Origin: Candidatus Competibacter phosphatis
GTDB lineage: Bacteria; Pseudomonadota; Gammaproteobacteria; Competibacterales; Competibacteraceae
DNA length: 64,000 bases
Assembly: GCF_012939995.1 (NCBI RefSeq)
Contig: NZ_SPMZ01000009.1
Coordinates: forward strand, 55,526-119,525
Direction: 5' to 3'
Each line of letters begins with the position of its first letter. Position 1 is the first letter of the stretch. The notes under the pieces were generated by a model. It was not told the DNA's origin and searched no databases. It saw only the letters and a list, made by a program, of their open reading frames with translations. This document shows, one piece after another, positions 40,620-50,393 of this stretch. The translations under genes and the position numbers were made by a program.

Positions 40620-42377
40620 TCAATTCTGGGCGACGCTCTTGAGCGCTTCGGTGTATTTCTCGGCGTCGGTGGTGCGCAGCAGGCGGCGGACCACCGACAC
40701 CAACTCAGCGACCTCGCTACTCTGAATGACCCGCTTGATCTCCAGCAAGGCGGTGGGGTGCATGCTGAACTGAGTCAGACCGAGCCCCAGCAACAACCGG
40801 GTGTAGCGGGGATCGCCGGCCATCTCCCCGCACAGGCTGACCGGAATGCCGGCTTTGTGACCGGCGAGGATGGTGTTGTGGATCAGCATCAGCACCGCCG
40901 GATGCAACGGATCGTAGAGATAGTTGATCTCGTCGTCCACCCGGTCGATGGCCAGGGTGTACTGGATCAGATCGTTGGTGCCGATCGACAGAAAATCCAG
41001 ATAGCGGGCGAATTGGGGCGCGCACACCGCCGCCGCCGGCACTTCGATCATGCCGCCGACCGGCATCTTCTCGTCGAAAGCCAGACCCCGATCGCGCAAT
41101 TCCTGCTTGGTCTCCGCCACCAGCCGCAGCACCTGGAAAACCTCCTGAATGGCGGACAGCATCGGAATCATCATCCGCACTGGCCCGTGCGCCGAAGCCC
41201 GCAAGATGGCGCGCAACTGCGGGCGGAACATCGCCAGATCCTTGAGACACATCCGAATCGCTCGCAAGCCGAGCGCCGGGTTGGTGCAGACCGGGCCGCC
41301 GCCACGGCCGCCGTCCACCTGCTTGTCGGCGCCAAGGTCGGCGGTGCGAATGGTGATGGGGCTGCCTTCCAGCGTCTTGATTACGTGCAGATAGGAAGCC
41401 AGATGCTCTTCCTCGTCCGGCACGTCCGGACGATTCATGAACAGGAACTCGGTGCGGTACAGACCGACCCCGTCGGCCACCACGTCCCGCACCGCCGCGG
41501 CATCCTCCGGCAATTCGATGTTGGCGTACAACGCGATCGTCAGCCCGTCGCGAGTGATCGCCGGCTTGCCCTTGAGCTTGTTCAACTCACGTTGCTGCTG
41601 GCGCTCCTCCTTCTGCTTGTGGCGGTAATAGCGCAAGATCCGCTCGTCCAAACCGAGCAGAATCACACCTTGGCGACCATCGACGATCACCGGTTCGTCA
41701 TGGCCCAGGTAAGCGCGGGCGTTACGCGCGCCGACCACCGCCGGGATGCCCAGGCTGCGCGCCAGAATGGCGGTGTGGGACAACGGGCCACCGTACTCGG
41801 TCACAAAAGCCAGCACCCCCTGATGTTGCATCAGGATGGTGTCGGCCGGAGTCAGATCGTCGGCGACGACGATGCGTCCCTCCAAACGACTGGACGCCAG
41901 TTCGGTGTAGTCGGGGTCGTTCAGATAAGACGGGTCCTCGGTCACCAGCACACGCTGCACCCGCCGCACCACATGCTCCACATCGTCCTTGCGGGTGCGC
42001 AGATACGGGTCGTCCATGTCCTCGAATACCTGGACCAGCAGATCCCGCTGGATCTTCAACGCCCATTCGGCATTGCACTTGCGTGTGCGAATCAGCTTGA
42101 TCGGCGCCTCGGTGAAAGTCGCGTCTTCCAGCATCAGCAAATGGGTGTCGATAAAGGCGGCAACCTCCGTCGGCGCCGTCGGAGGAACCTGGACCCGCAC
42201 ATCGCGCAATTGCCGCCTGGCTATCTCCAGACTATTCAGAAAACGCTGGACTTCATCCTCGATGATGGCGTCGGGGATGGTGTACTCGGTGATTTCCGGC
42301 TGGTTGCGCTGCAGCAGGTAGGTTCTGCCGATCGCATACCCCCGGGAAACCCCGATGCCATGCAGCGAAAACGGCAT
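40620..42377 (-). CDS. ptsI: Phosphoenolpyruvate-protein phosphotransferase (enzyme I)
   Basis: Starts the PTS phosphorelay by moving phosphate from PEP to HPr. The product has 585 residues. The phosphorylated histidine is in GGPLSHTAILARSLGIPAVV. RTEFLFMNRPDVP, TNPALGLRAIRMCL, SIGTNDLIQYTLAIDR and the catalytic Cys in VSLCGEMAGDP are all present. There is no GAF domain, so it is EI rather than EI-Ntr. It is the last gene of the hprK-rapZ-ptsH-ptsI run; no sugar-specific EIIBC is nearby. Confidence 0.95.
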   Translation of the reverse strand: MPFSLHGIGVSRGYAIGRTYLLQRNQPEITEYTIPDAIIEDEVQRFLNSLEIARRQLRDVRVQVPPTAPTEVAAFIDTHLLMLEDATFTEAPIKLIRTRKCNAEWALKIQRDLLVQVFEDMDDPYLRTRKDDVEHVVRRVQRVLVTEDPSYLNDPDYTELASSRLEGRIVVADDLTPADTILMQHQGVLAFVTEYGGPLSHTAILARSLGIPAVVGARNARAYLGHDEPVIVDGRQGVILLGLDERILRYYRHKQKEERQQQRELNKLKGKPAITRDGLTIALYANIELPEDAAAVRDVVADGVGLYRTEFLFMNRPDVPDEEEHLASYLHVIKTLEGSPITIRTADLGADKQVDGGRGGGPVCTNPALGLRAIRMCLKDLAMFRPQLRAILRASAHGPVRMMIPMLSAIQEVFQVLRLVAETKQELRDRGLAFDEKMPVGGMIEVPAAAVCAPQFARYLDFLSIGTNDLIQYTLAIDRVDDEINYLYDPLHPAVLMLIHNTILAGHKAGIPVSLCGEMAGDPRYTRLLLGLGLTQFSMHPTALLEIKRVIQSSEVAELVSVVRRLLRTTDAEKYTEALKSVAQN

Positions 42378-42389
42378 GCGGAAGCCCTC

Positions 42390-42659
42390 TCATTCGCTCT
42401 CGTCGAAACGGCGGCGCACCAGATCTTCGAGATGTTCGAGCGCCTGCTCGGCCTCGGGACCGCTGGCGCACAACTCCAATTGGGCGCCACGCGCAGCCGC
42501 CAGCATCATGACACCCATGATGCTTTTACCGTTGACTTCGCGCCCGTCGCGCAGCAGCCGGATTTCGGCGTCGAATCCGGCCGCCAGAGTCACGAACTTG
42601 GCGGCGGCTCGGGCGTGCAACCCCAGTCGGTTGATGATGACAATTTCCCGCTTCAACAC
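42390..42659 (-). CDS. ptsH: HPr/NPr phosphocarrier protein
   Basis: Carries phosphate from enzyme I to EIIA-type proteins. The product has 89 residues. The phospho-His is in NRLGLHARAAAKFVTLA, and the regulatory serine, target of HPr kinase, is in VNGKSIMGVMMLAAARG. The GTG at 42659 follows GAGGGAG at a suitable distance; an upstream TTG at 42692 does not. The presence of hprK in the same operon makes phosphorylation at that serine likely. Confidence 0.93.
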   Translation of the reverse strand: MLKREIVIINRLGLHARAAAKFVTLAAGFDAEIRLLRDGREVNGKSIMGVMMLAAARGAQLELCASGPEAEQALEHLEDLVRRRFDESE

Positions 42660-42704
42660 CTTGACGCTCCCTCTATTCCCCAGCCGATCCAATCGCTCAT
42701 TGGG

Positions 42705-43571
42705 CTACACCGTCAATTTTAGTTCTCGATGACGGACCATGACATAGTCACGCAGTCCGCCGAAATGGCGGGCCAGGGCCTCGGCGACGAACACCGAGCG
42801 ATGCTGGCCGCCGGTACACCCGATGGCGACGCTCAGATAACTCCGCTCGCTGCGCTCGAATCGCGGCAACCATCCCTCCAGAAAATGGCCGATGTCGGCG
42901 ATCATCGCGCCGACGTCCGACTGGCGGCCGAGAAAATCGATCACGGCCGCGTCCAATCCGGTCAGCGGACGCAACTGCGGCTCCCAGTGCGGGTTGGGCA
43001 GACAACGCACATCGAACACGAAATCGGCGTCGGCGGGTACGCCATTCTTGAACCCAAACGATTCGAACAGCAGCGACATCGCTTCGCCGGGCGTCTCGTG
43101 CACGCGGGCGCGAATCAACTCGCGCAATTGGTAGAGATTGGTGTCGCTGGTATCGACGATCAGATCGGCGCAGGCGATGATCGGCTCCAGCAAGCGTCGT
43201 TCCTGCTGGATCGCTTCCCGCAGCGGAATGTCGCCCAACGCCAGGGGATGCCGACGCCGGGTTTCGCTGTAGCGCTTGAGCAGCGTCTCGTCGTCGGCTT
43301 GCAAAAACAACACATCCACCCGCAGGTCGCTGGCGCGCAGTTCGGTCAACGCAGTGGGAAACCGGTGCAATTCATCGATGAAATTGCGTGCGTCCACCCC
43401 CACCGCCACGGTCGGCGGCAACAGGTCGCTGGCGGCGGTGATTTCCCGCGCCAAGGGTAGAATCAGCTTGAAGGGCAGATTGTCGACGCAGTAGTAGTCC
43501 AAGTCTTCCAGGGTTTGCAGCGCGATGGTCTTGCCGGAGCCGGACAAACCGCTGACGATGATTATTCGCAT
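42705..43571 (-). CDS. rapZ: RNase adapter RapZ (YvcJ family)
   Basis: A nucleotide-binding adapter that in E. coli directs RNase E to GlmZ, controlling GlcN-6-P synthase. The product has 288 residues. Walker A is SGLSGSGKTIALQTLED. DDETLLKRYSETRRRHPL, FGFKNGVPADADFVFDVRCL and the C-terminal AIGCTGGQHRSVFVAE are diagnostic. The start overlaps the end of hprK by 10 bp. It sits in the conserved ptsN-rapZ-npr context. Confidence 0.97.
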   Translation of the reverse strand: MRIIIVSGLSGSGKTIALQTLEDLDYYCVDNLPFKLILPLAREITAASDLLPPTVAVGVDARNFIDELHRFPTALTELRASDLRVDVLFLQADDETLLKRYSETRRRHPLALGDIPLREAIQQERRLLEPIIACADLIVDTSDTNLYQLRELIRARVHETPGEAMSLLFESFGFKNGVPADADFVFDVRCLPNPHWEPQLRPLTGLDAAVIDFLGRQSDVGAMIADIGHFLEGWLPRFERSERSYLSVAIGCTGGQHRSVFVAEALARHFGGLRDYVMVRHRELKLTV

Positions 43572-44506
43572 GGCATGGCCCTCGCCATGGTTTTTTCCAT
43601 GCGCGCCATCAGATCCTGTTCGGCGCGATATCCGCCCAACCGCAGGATGTGATCACGCACCGCGCATTCCACCAGCACCGCCAGATTGCGGCCGGGCGCG
43701 ATCGGCAGGGTGATCGCCGGTACCCCGACGCCCAGAATCGCCCGGTTTTCCCGCATTCCCTGCAATCGGGCATCGGCCGGCGGCGAGATCTCCTCCATCT
43801 TGACCAGGTGGAGAATCAATCGGACGCGCTTGTTGCGCTTGATGGCACTGTCTCCAAACATACGGCGGATGTTGAGAATGCCGAGCCCGCGCACTTCCAG
43901 CAGATCGCTCAGCGCGGGCGGACAGGTCCCTTCCAGGACCGTCGACGCCACCCGGGTCAGGGTTGGGGTATCGTCGGCGATCAGACGATGACCGCGACTG
44001 ATCAGTTCCAGGGCTAGCTCGCTCTTGCCGATGCCGCTACCGCCGGTGATCAGCACTCCCAGGCCGAACACTTCAAGCAGCTCGCCGTGCACCACGGTGG
44101 AAGCATCCAGACCATGCCGGTAATGATCGAGTTGCTCCAACACTACTTCGGGCGTGGCCGAACTGGACCAGAGCGGAATGCCGGCCTTCTCGGCGCCGAC
44201 CCGCAGCGCCTCGACCGGCTCCACGCCGCCGCACACCAGCACCGCGCCGGTGGGAAATGCCAGCAGATCGCGAATCAATGCCTCCCGCACCGTCGATTCG
44301 AGTCGACCGAAAAAATCACTTTCCTCCGGACCGCAGATTTGCAACCGGGGCGCATGGACCCAGTTCAGTCGGCCGTACAGGGGTACGCCGGCTTCGGCCG
44401 GCGGCCACAAGATGTGTTCCGCCCCCGCCGCGCCGCCGGCCCAGCTCAGGTTCAGCACGGTTTCCAGCGCCTGGAATACCTCCTTCACCCGCGCCGGCTG
44501 GTTCAT
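43562..44506 (-). CDS. hprK: HPr kinase/phosphorylase
   Basis: Phosphorylates and dephosphorylates the regulatory serine of HPr. The product has 314 residues. The P-loop is VLITGGSGIGKSELALELIS, followed by RGHRLIADD and the HPrK signature LEVRGLGILNIRRMFG. The N-terminal DRTGG-like domain covers residues 1-125. The ATG at 44506 overlaps the ptsN stop (ATGA). Enteric bacteria lack this gene; its insertion between ptsN and rapZ is known in other proteobacteria. Confidence 0.95.
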   Translation of the reverse strand: MNQPARVKEVFQALETVLNLSWAGGAAGAEHILWPPAEAGVPLYGRLNWVHAPRLQICGPEESDFFGRLESTVREALIRDLLAFPTGAVLVCGGVEPVEALRVGAEKAGIPLWSSSATPEVVLEQLDHYRHGLDASTVVHGELLEVFGLGVLITGGSGIGKSELALELISRGHRLIADDTPTLTRVASTVLEGTCPPALSDLLEVRGLGILNIRRMFGDSAIKRNKRVRLILHLVKMEEISPPADARLQGMRENRAILGVGVPAITLPIAPGRNLAVLVECAVRDHILRLGGYRAEQDLMARMEKTMARAMPCE

Positions 44507-44985
44507 GGCAAGATCGTGACGGCCGGCTTCCAAGTCTGGAACCGGGTAAACAACATCTGGTCGGAATCGGTTTCCCGCAATTGCTGGCAAAACGCCTGGT
44601 CGCTGAACATTTCCGCCAGATAGGAAAGAATCTTGAGATGTTCGTCGGTGTAATGATCCGGCACCAGCAGACCGAACACCAAGTCCACGGGCTGCCGGTC
44701 GATGGCGTCGAAATCCACACCCTTCCTCAACTTGACGAACGCGCCAATGGCCTGCTGGCTGTGCTCGAAGCGACCATGGGGCAGGGCGACCCCATGGCCC
44801 AGACCCGTACTCCCCAAACGCTCCCGGCCGATCAGGCTATCGAAGATCGGCCGGACCGCCAAATCGGGCTGACCGGTGGCGAGCAGCTCGCTCATGATCT
44901 CGATGACCCTTTTCTTACTGGCTACTTCGCTGTCGCAAACGATCCGGTCGGAGGTAATCAGGTCTGTAATATCCATAAGACTCAC
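44503..44985 (-). CDS. ptsN: Nitrogen PTS EIIA protein
   Basis: The output protein of the regulatory PTS; it affects K+ transport and stress responses. The product has 160 residues. The phospho-His is in STGLGHGVALPHGRF. KKRVIEIMSELLA and HLKILSYLAEMFSD are typical. Start is a GTG directly after the hpf TGA, or ATG three codons later. It is coupled to hprK. Confidence 0.94.
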   Translation of the reverse strand: MSLMDITDLITSDRIVCDSEVASKKRVIEIMSELLATGQPDLAVRPIFDSLIGRERLGSTGLGHGVALPHGRFEHSQQAIGAFVKLRKGVDFDAIDRQPVDLVFGLLVPDHYTDEHLKILSYLAEMFSDQAFCQQLRETDSDQMLFTRFQTWKPAVTILP

Positions 44986-45309
44986 TCAAGGCTGGGGATA
45001 GCTGCGCGCCTTTTCGCCACGATGCTTGTCCGTCAGTTTTTCCTTGTGTTTCTTGATCTGACGGTCGACCTTATCGATCAGGGCATCAAGCGCGGCATAC
45101 ATATCCTCGTCGATGGCATCGGCGAAGATTTCGTTACCGGCCACATGGATCGTCGCTTCGGCCTTCTGGCTCAGTTTATCGACGCTGAGAATCACCTGGG
45201 CGCTGGTCACGTTGTCGAAATGCCGCTCGATGCGCTCCAGCTTGTCGTGCACGTAGTCGTGCAGCGCCTGGGTGATTTCCACATGGTGTCCGCTCAGTTT
45301 GATTTGCAT
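44986..45309 (-). CDS. hpf: Ribosome hibernation promoting factor (short form)
   Basis: Binds the 30S decoding site and promotes 100S dimers in stationary phase. The product has 107 residues, the short gammaproteobacterial form. MQIKLSGHHVEITQALHDYV, DNVTSAQVILSVDK and the basic DKVDRQIKKHKEKLTDKH are characteristic. It lies between rpoN and ptsN as in E. coli. Confidence 0.95.
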   Translation of the reverse strand: MQIKLSGHHVEITQALHDYVHDKLERIERHFDNVTSAQVILSVDKLSQKAEATIHVAGNEIFADAIDEDMYAALDALIDKVDRQIKKHKEKLTDKHRGEKARSYPQP

Positions 45310-45471
45310 GACATGGGCTCCTGACTGGCAGGTCTTGTTTGGGTCGGGCGTCGGAACCGTCGAGCGGCGCGCGATCCATGGCGGTCGCTCGACCGTTGCG
45401 GATTCGAACCGTCCGGCATGCCCCGGGCTCCCGTTGCAATGCCCCTTGCGGGGCGGGTATTCCCCGTCCGG

Positions 45472-46926
45472 TCAGACGAGGCGTTTACGATCCGAAGAAG
45501 AGGGCACGGACATGGCTTCCCGATATTTTGCCACCGTGCGCCGGGCCACCTGAATTCCATCGGCCTCCAGCAGTTTGGCGATCTTATCGTCGCTGAGCGG
45601 CTTGCCGGGGTTTTCCGCCTGGATCAGCTTGCGGATCATGGCACGGATGGCGGTGGACGAACACTCGCCGCCGTCGCTGGTGCCGACATGGCTGGAAAAG
45701 AAATATTTCAGCTCGTAGATCCCTCGCGGCGTATGCATGTATTTCTGAGTGGTCACCCGCGAGATGGTCGATTCGTGCATGCCCAGTGTCTCGGCGACAT
45801 CCCGCAGAATCAGCGGCTTCATGTACTCGTCGCCCTGCTCCAGAAATTCCCGCTGACGTTCGACGATGCAGGTGGCCACCTTGAGCAGGGTCTCGTTGCG
45901 ATTTTGCAGGCTCTTGAGAAACCAGCGCGCCTCCTGCAAATGGTTTTTCAGATAGGCCGCATCGCCGTTCGAGCCGCTTTGCCGCGCCAGGGCCGCGTAT
46001 CGGGCGTTGATGCGCAGCTTGGGCATGTTATCGGGGTTCAGCTCGACCCGCCAGGTATGGCGCTGGCGGTAGACCAACACGTCCGGCACGACGTACTGCG
46101 GCGCGGCGTTGGACAGGCGGGCACCCGGATGCGGGTCCAGCGACTGAATCAGGCTCACGATACCCTGTAGCGCCTCGCGCGTCACCTTGAGCCGGCGCAT
46201 CAAGCCGGTGAAATCGCGCTCGGCCAGCAGTTCCAGATGATGCTCGACCAGACGGCGCGCCTCGGCCAGCCACGGGGTATCGGCCGGCAGTGTCTCCAGT
46301 TGCAGCAACAGGCATTCGGCCGGGCCGCGGGCGCCGACGCCCTGCGGATCGAATCGTTGAATCCGCCCCAAGACTTTCTCGGCTTCGGCCGGCGTCATCG
46401 CAATTTCATCGGGCAAACCCTGGCAAATCTCCTCCAGCGACAAGGTCAAATAACCGGATTCGCCGATCGCGTCGATGATGGCGGTGGCGACCGCCAGTTC
46501 CCGCTCGTCGAACGGCGTCAGCCGCATCTGCCAGTACAAATGGTCGCGCAACGATTCCCCGGCGCCGGCATAGCGCTCGTAGGGATCCCATTCCTCGTCC
46601 TCGCCGCGGGAATAGTTGGTCGCGCCGTCATACGATTCGTAGACATCCTCCCAGGCGCTGTCCACCGGCAGTTCGTCCGGCAGGGTACTGGCCGCCGCGT
46701 CGATTTCGGTCTCGGAGCCGTCCGCCGTCTGAGCGGCGGAGGTTTCCGGCCGCACCGGCAGATCCTGCAGCTCGTCGGCCTGCTCCAGCATCAGGTTGGA
46801 GTCGAGAACCGCCTGCACCTCCACCTGCAAGTCCAGGCTGGACAATTGCAGCAGGCGAATCGCCTGCTGCAATTGGGGAGTCATGGTCAGTTGCTGACCC
46901 AGGCGTAGCTGTAATGACTGTCTCAT
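45472..46926 (-). CDS. rpoN: RNA polymerase sigma-54 factor
   Basis: Directs transcription from -24/-12 promoters with AAA+ activators. The product has about 484 residues. Region I is the Gln/Leu-rich RQSLQLRLGQQLTMTPQLQQ. An acidic region II follows. The HTH is in DVAETLGMHESTISRVTTQK, and the RpoN box near the C terminus is VARRTVAKYREAM. Start is the ATG at 46926; a GTG at 46932 is possible. It lies between lptB and hpf, the conserved order. Confidence 0.96.
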   Translation of the reverse strand: MRQSLQLRLGQQLTMTPQLQQAIRLLQLSSLDLQVEVQAVLDSNLMLEQADELQDLPVRPETSAAQTADGSETEIDAAASTLPDELPVDSAWEDVYESYDGATNYSRGEDEEWDPYERYAGAGESLRDHLYWQMRLTPFDERELAVATAIIDAIGESGYLTLSLEEICQGLPDEIAMTPAEAEKVLGRIQRFDPQGVGARGPAECLLLQLETLPADTPWLAEARRLVEHHLELLAERDFTGLMRRLKVTREALQGIVSLIQSLDPHPGARLSNAAPQYVVPDVLVYRQRHTWRVELNPDNMPKLRINARYAALARQSGSNGDAAYLKNHLQEARWFLKSLQNRNETLLKVATCIVERQREFLEQGDEYMKPLILRDVAETLGMHESTISRVTTQKYMHTPRGIYELKYFFSSHVGTSDGGECSSTAIRAMIRKLIQAENPGKPLSDDKIAKLLEADGIQVARRTVAKYREAMSVPSSSDRKRLV

Positions 46927-47040
46927 AACCATTCAAGCCTGCATCAAGCCGCTTCACTTAACCTAGCTATAATCCTAGCGGGTTTTCGGCTAGAGTGGCT
47001 AACGTGGCGGACATTTGCCAGCCGACCGATTCCCGTTGGG

Positions 47041-47766
47041 TCAAAGCTGGAACGATTCACCCAGATAGACCCGACGGACTTGCTGATCGGCGAGAATCGC
47101 GCCGGGATCGCCTTCGGCGATCACCCGGCCCTCGTTGAGAATATAGGCGCGGTCGCAAATCCCCAGGGTCTCCCGGACATTGTGATCGGTGATCAACACG
47201 CCGATCTGGCGCTCGCACAGGTGGCCGATGATGCGCTGGATATCCAGCACCGACAACGGGTCGACTCCGGCAAACGGCTCGTCCAACAACATGAACGCCG
47301 GCCGCGCCGCCAAGGCCCGGGCAATCTCCACCCGTCGGCGCTCCCCACCCGACAAGCTGATGCCGGAACTGTCGTGCAAGTGACCGACATGCAGCTCGTG
47401 CAACAGTTCCTCGGCCAGCGGTCGACGCTCGGCTTTGGTGAGATCCGGCCGGGTTTCCAGAATCGCCATCACATTGTCCAACACCGTCAGCCGCCGGAAT
47501 ATCGACGGTTCCTGAGGCAGGTAGCCGACCCCCAACCGCGCCCGCGCGTGCATCGGCAGATGGGTCAGGTCACGGTCGTCCAACAACACCCGCCCTTCGT
47601 CGCAATGAATCAGACCGACCATCATGTAAAAGGTGGTGGTCTTGCCGGCGCCGTTCGGCCCCAGCAGACCGACCACTTCGCCGCTGGCGACCGTCAGCGA
47701 GGCGGCGTCCACCACCACCCGCTTGCGGTAGCGCTTGACGACCTCCTTGGCAATCAACTGGGCCAT
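47041..47766 (-). CDS. lptB: LPS export ABC ATPase
   Basis: Powers extraction of LPS from the inner membrane with LptFG. The product has 241 residues. Walker A is [18 protein letters not shown], the Q-loop region [14 protein letters not shown], the signature [16 protein letters not shown], and Walker [14 protein letters not shown]. The ATG at 47766 is one base after the lptA stop. A longer upstream reading to 47931 overlaps lptA and is rejected. Confidence 0.97.
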   Translation of the reverse strand: MAQLIAKEVVKRYRKRVVVDAASLTVASGEVVGLLGPNGAGKTTTFYMMVGLIHCDEGRVLLDDRDLTHLPMHARARLGVGYLPQEPSIFRRLTVLDNVMAILETRPDLTKAERRPLAEELLHELHVGHLHDSSGISLSGGERRRVEIARALAARPAFMLLDEPFAGVDPLSVLDIQRIIGHLCERQIGVLITDHNVRETLGICDRAYILNEGRVIAEGDPGAILADQQVRRVYLGESFQL

Positions 47767-47767
47767 A

Positions 47768-48292
47768 TCAGGGCTTCTTGGTGGCGGGGAGCACGCTTTG
47801 CCCGCGCGGCTGGATGGTGAACTGGATGCGACCGTTCGCGCCGGCGCCGCGCGCCCGCACCACATCGCCCTTGAGATCGTATTCCACCTGATCGCCGGTA
47901 AACACATCCTGTCCCTGCACCAACCGGGCATCGCCGCTCATGACCACTTTGGCGCTGCCGACGTTGTATTCGACCCGCTGGCTGGTGCCCAGGATTTCCG
48001 GCTTGTCGGCCGCCGGCTTGTAGCGCAGGTTGACGGGCTTTCCCACCGCTTCCATCCGTTCGAAGCTGCTGTCCTTGACGTGGATGGTGGCGGTGTCGGC
48101 GGTCAGTCGCATCGAACCCTGGCTGATCACCACGTTGCCTTCGTAAACGCTCACGCCGGTCTTCTGGTCCAACTGGCCACGGCTGGCTTCCAGATGAATC
48201 GGCTGCTCGCGATCCTCCGGCAGGGCGGCGGCCGGGGACGCCACCAGCGTCAGCGTCAGCGCCAGTCCGAATTTACGGCTTGGGGGATTCAT
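47768..48292 (-). CDS. lptA: Periplasmic LPS transport protein
   Basis: Forms the periplasmic bridge for LPS. The product has 174 residues. A signal peptide ends near [10 protein letters not shown]. The beta-jellyroll repeat is seen in [20 protein letters not shown] and [20 protein letters not shown]. The ATG at 48292 lies inside the end of lptC (20-bp overlap). Confidence 0.93.
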   Translation of the reverse strand: MNPPSRKFGLALTLTLVASPAAALPEDREQPIHLEASRGQLDQKTGVSVYEGNVVISQGSMRLTADTATIHVKDSSFERMEAVGKPVNLRYKPAADKPEILGTSQRVEYNVGSAKVVMSGDARLVQGQDVFTGDQVEYDLKGDVVRARGAGANGRIQFTIQPRGQSVLPATKKP

Positions 48293-48863
48293 AGACACCT
48301 CGCACTTCGGAAAGCAGTTCCAAGCGCTCCTGATCCAGATAGGCGCGCACGCCGACCGCACGCAACTCGCCGCCCGGCGTCACCGCCCGCGCCGGCGCGG
48401 CGGTTTCGGCGTAACGGCTGTCGGGCCGCACCAGCACGTCGCGGGTAGTCATGGTGACCGGTGGCTGGCCGCTCTCGGCGGTACGGATCATCACTACCTT
48501 GCCTTCCAGTCGAACCTGCTCCTGGTTGGGGGCGATCCAACCTTGTTCGGACCGCAGCCGCCATTCGCGGGTCCGGCCATCCGGCTGATACCAGTCCATT
48601 TGCGGCTGCTCGACCTGAGTACCGAGCTGACCCGGCAATTGCTTCAACAAAGGGGCCTCAAGCACATACTCCGGCAAGCCGGCAACCGTCATGCGCACCG
48701 CCCGAAACCGCTGGATCACCAGCACCGGTTCCTGACTCTCGACTGGAACCGGTTCGCGCAACGAGGATTCCACCCAGCGCAACAGGCTGTAGCTCAACCC
48801 GGCCAACAACGCCAGACCGGTCAGATACAGGCTGCCGCGCACCGTGCCACCGCCCTCTTTCAC
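48273..48863 (-). CDS. lptC: LPS export bitopic protein
   Basis: Receives LPS from LptB2FG and passes it to LptA. The product has 196 residues. One N-terminal helix (LYLTGLALLAGLSYSLLRWV) is followed by a periplasmic domain with MDWYQPDGRTREWRLRSEQG and VRLEGKVVMI. It overlaps lptA, as is common. Confidence 0.92.
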   Translation of the reverse strand: MKEGGGTVRGSLYLTGLALLAGLSYSLLRWVESSLREPVPVESQEPVLVIQRFRAVRMTVAGLPEYVLEAPLLKQLPGQLGTQVEQPQMDWYQPDGRTREWRLRSEQGWIAPNQEQVRLEGKVVMIRTAESGQPPVTMTTRDVLVRPDSRYAETAAPARAVTPGGELRAVGVRAYLDQERLELLSEVRGVYESPKP

Positions 48864-48875
48864 CCGGCCGCCGCC

Positions 48876-49397
48876 CTACAGATACCGGCCGCGCAGGGCC
48901 GCCAATTGGCCGCGCGCTTCCAGCAGCAGCTCGCAGACATCGCGCGCCGCGCCGCGCCCACCGCAACTGGGCGTCTGCCAGTGGGCGTGCTGTTTGACGA
49001 ACGGGTCGGCGTCCTGCACCGCGATGGCCAAACCGACCCGGGTCATCACCGGCAGATCGATCAGATCGTCGCCCACGTAAGCCACCTGTTCCGCATCCAC
49101 ACCCAGCCGCGCCCGCAGGCTGTTGAACACCGCCAATTTATCCTGCACACCCAAATAGGCATGGCGGATGCCCAAATCGGCCATGCGCCGCTCCACCGAG
49201 GCGGCGTGACGACCGGAGATGATGGCCACCTCCACGCCGGCCTCAAGCAGCATCTTGATGCCATGGCCGTCCCGAATATGGAAGACCTTGTATTCGTCGC
49301 CATCGTTACCCAGGTAGAGGTGGCCATCGGTCAACACGCCGTCCACGTCGAAGATGACCAACTGAATCTGGGTAGCCTTGCTCAGGATATCGCGCAT
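48876..49397 (-). CDS. kdsC: Kdo-8-phosphate phosphatase
   Basis: A HAD phosphatase that removes phosphate from Kdo-8-P. The product has 173 residues. The nucleophile motif is VIFDVDGVLTDGHLYLG, motif II is AIISGRH, and motif IV is VAYVGDDLIDLPVM. The start MRDILSKATQ at 49397 is 24 bp after kdsD. Confidence 0.96.
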   Translation of the reverse strand: MRDILSKATQIQLVIFDVDGVLTDGHLYLGNDGDEYKVFHIRDGHGIKMLLEAGVEVAIISGRHAASVERRMADLGIRHAYLGVQDKLAVFNSLRARLGVDAEQVAYVGDDLIDLPVMTRVGLAIAVQDADPFVKQHAHWQTPSCGGRGAARDVCELLLEARGQLAALRGRYL

Positions 49398-49421
49398 GAT
49401 CGATCTTCCGCCGGATGGAGA

Positions 49422-50393
49422 TTACAACACGCCGGCGCGCAACAGATCGTGCATGTTGAGGATGCCGGCCAGCTTCCCAACGGAGTTTACCACCGGCAGG
49501 GCGTTGATCTTGTACTGTTGCATCATCCGCAGCGCCTCGGCGGCCAAGGTGCCGGACGCGATGGTCTTGCAGTCGCGGATCATCACTTCGGCGACCCGAG
49601 CGGCATGCACGTCCACCTGCCGGTCCAGTGCCCGGCGCAGGTCGCCGTCGGTAAACACCCCCAGCACCCGCTCTTCGCCATCCACCACCACGGTTGTGCC
49701 CAGACCTTTTCGGCTCATTTCCAGCAAGGCATCTTTTAGCAGATCGTCGGGCACGTTGCGCGGTATTTGCGCGCCGATGTGCATCACATCGTCGGTGAGC
49801 AGCAGCAGGCGGCGGCCCAATCGGCCACCGGGGTGGGAACGGGCGAAATCCTCGGCGGTGAAGCCGCGCGCTTCCAGCAGCGCGACCGCCAGGGCGTCGC
49901 CCATGGCCAGCGTGGCGGTGGTGCTGGAAGTCGGCGCCAGCCCGAGCGGACAGGCTTCCTGGGAAACGCTGACGTCGATATGCACATCCGCATTGTTCGC
50001 CAGTGTCGAAGCAGGATTGCCGGTCAGGGCGATCAGCGGCACGCCCAGCCGCTTGAGCAACGGCAGCAGGGTCAGAATCTCGTCGGTTTCCCCAGAATTG
50101 GACAACGCCAGCACCACATCCCGAGCGGTGATCATGCCCATGTCGCCGTGGCTGGCTTCGGCCGGGTGAACAAAAAAGGCCGGGCTGCCGGTGCTGGCCA
50201 GCGTCGCCGCGATCTTGCCGCCGATGTGCCCGGATTTGCCAATACCGAGCACCACGATGCGGCCCTGGCAGTGCAACATGAGATCGCAGGCATTGACGAA
50301 GTCGCCATCAATGCGGCTTTTGAGTTGTTCCACCGCTTGGGCTTCAATCGTCAAAACCTGGCTGGCCAGTTGTCTCAACTTATCGGGGTGCAT
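49422..50393 (-). CDS. kdsD: Arabinose-5-phosphate isomerase
   Basis: Converts ribulose-5-P to arabinose-5-P for Kdo. The product has 323 residues. The SIS domain has VVLGIGKSGHIGGKIAATLA, PAEASHGDMGMI and ALSNSGETDEIL. Two CBS domains follow (LGVFTDGDLRRALDR and INALPVVNSVGKLAGILNMH). It is first in the kds-lpt-rpoN-pts operon. Confidence 0.96.
   Translation of the reverse strand: MHPDKLRQLASQVLTIEAQAVEQLKSRIDGDFVNACDLMLHCQGRIVVLGIGKSGHIGGKIAATLASTGSPAFFVHPAEASHGDMGMITARDVVLALSNSGETDEILTLLPLLKRLGVPLIALTGNPASTLANNADVHIDVSVSQEACPLGLAPTSSTTATLAMGDALAVALLEARGFTAEDFARSHPGGRLGRRLLLLTDDVMHIGAQIPRNVPDDLLKDALLEMSRKGLGTTVVVDGEERVLGVFTDGDLRRALDRQVDVHAARVAEVMIRDCKTIASGTLAAEALRMMQQYKINALPVVNSVGKLAGILNMHDLLRAGVL

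Noticed and set aside
40758..42722. 654-codon plus-strand frame opposite ptsI and ptsH
   Set aside because: GC-rich codon bias leaves the antisense frame open. The sequence is His/Gln-rich and resembles no protein, whereas ptsI is fully conserved.
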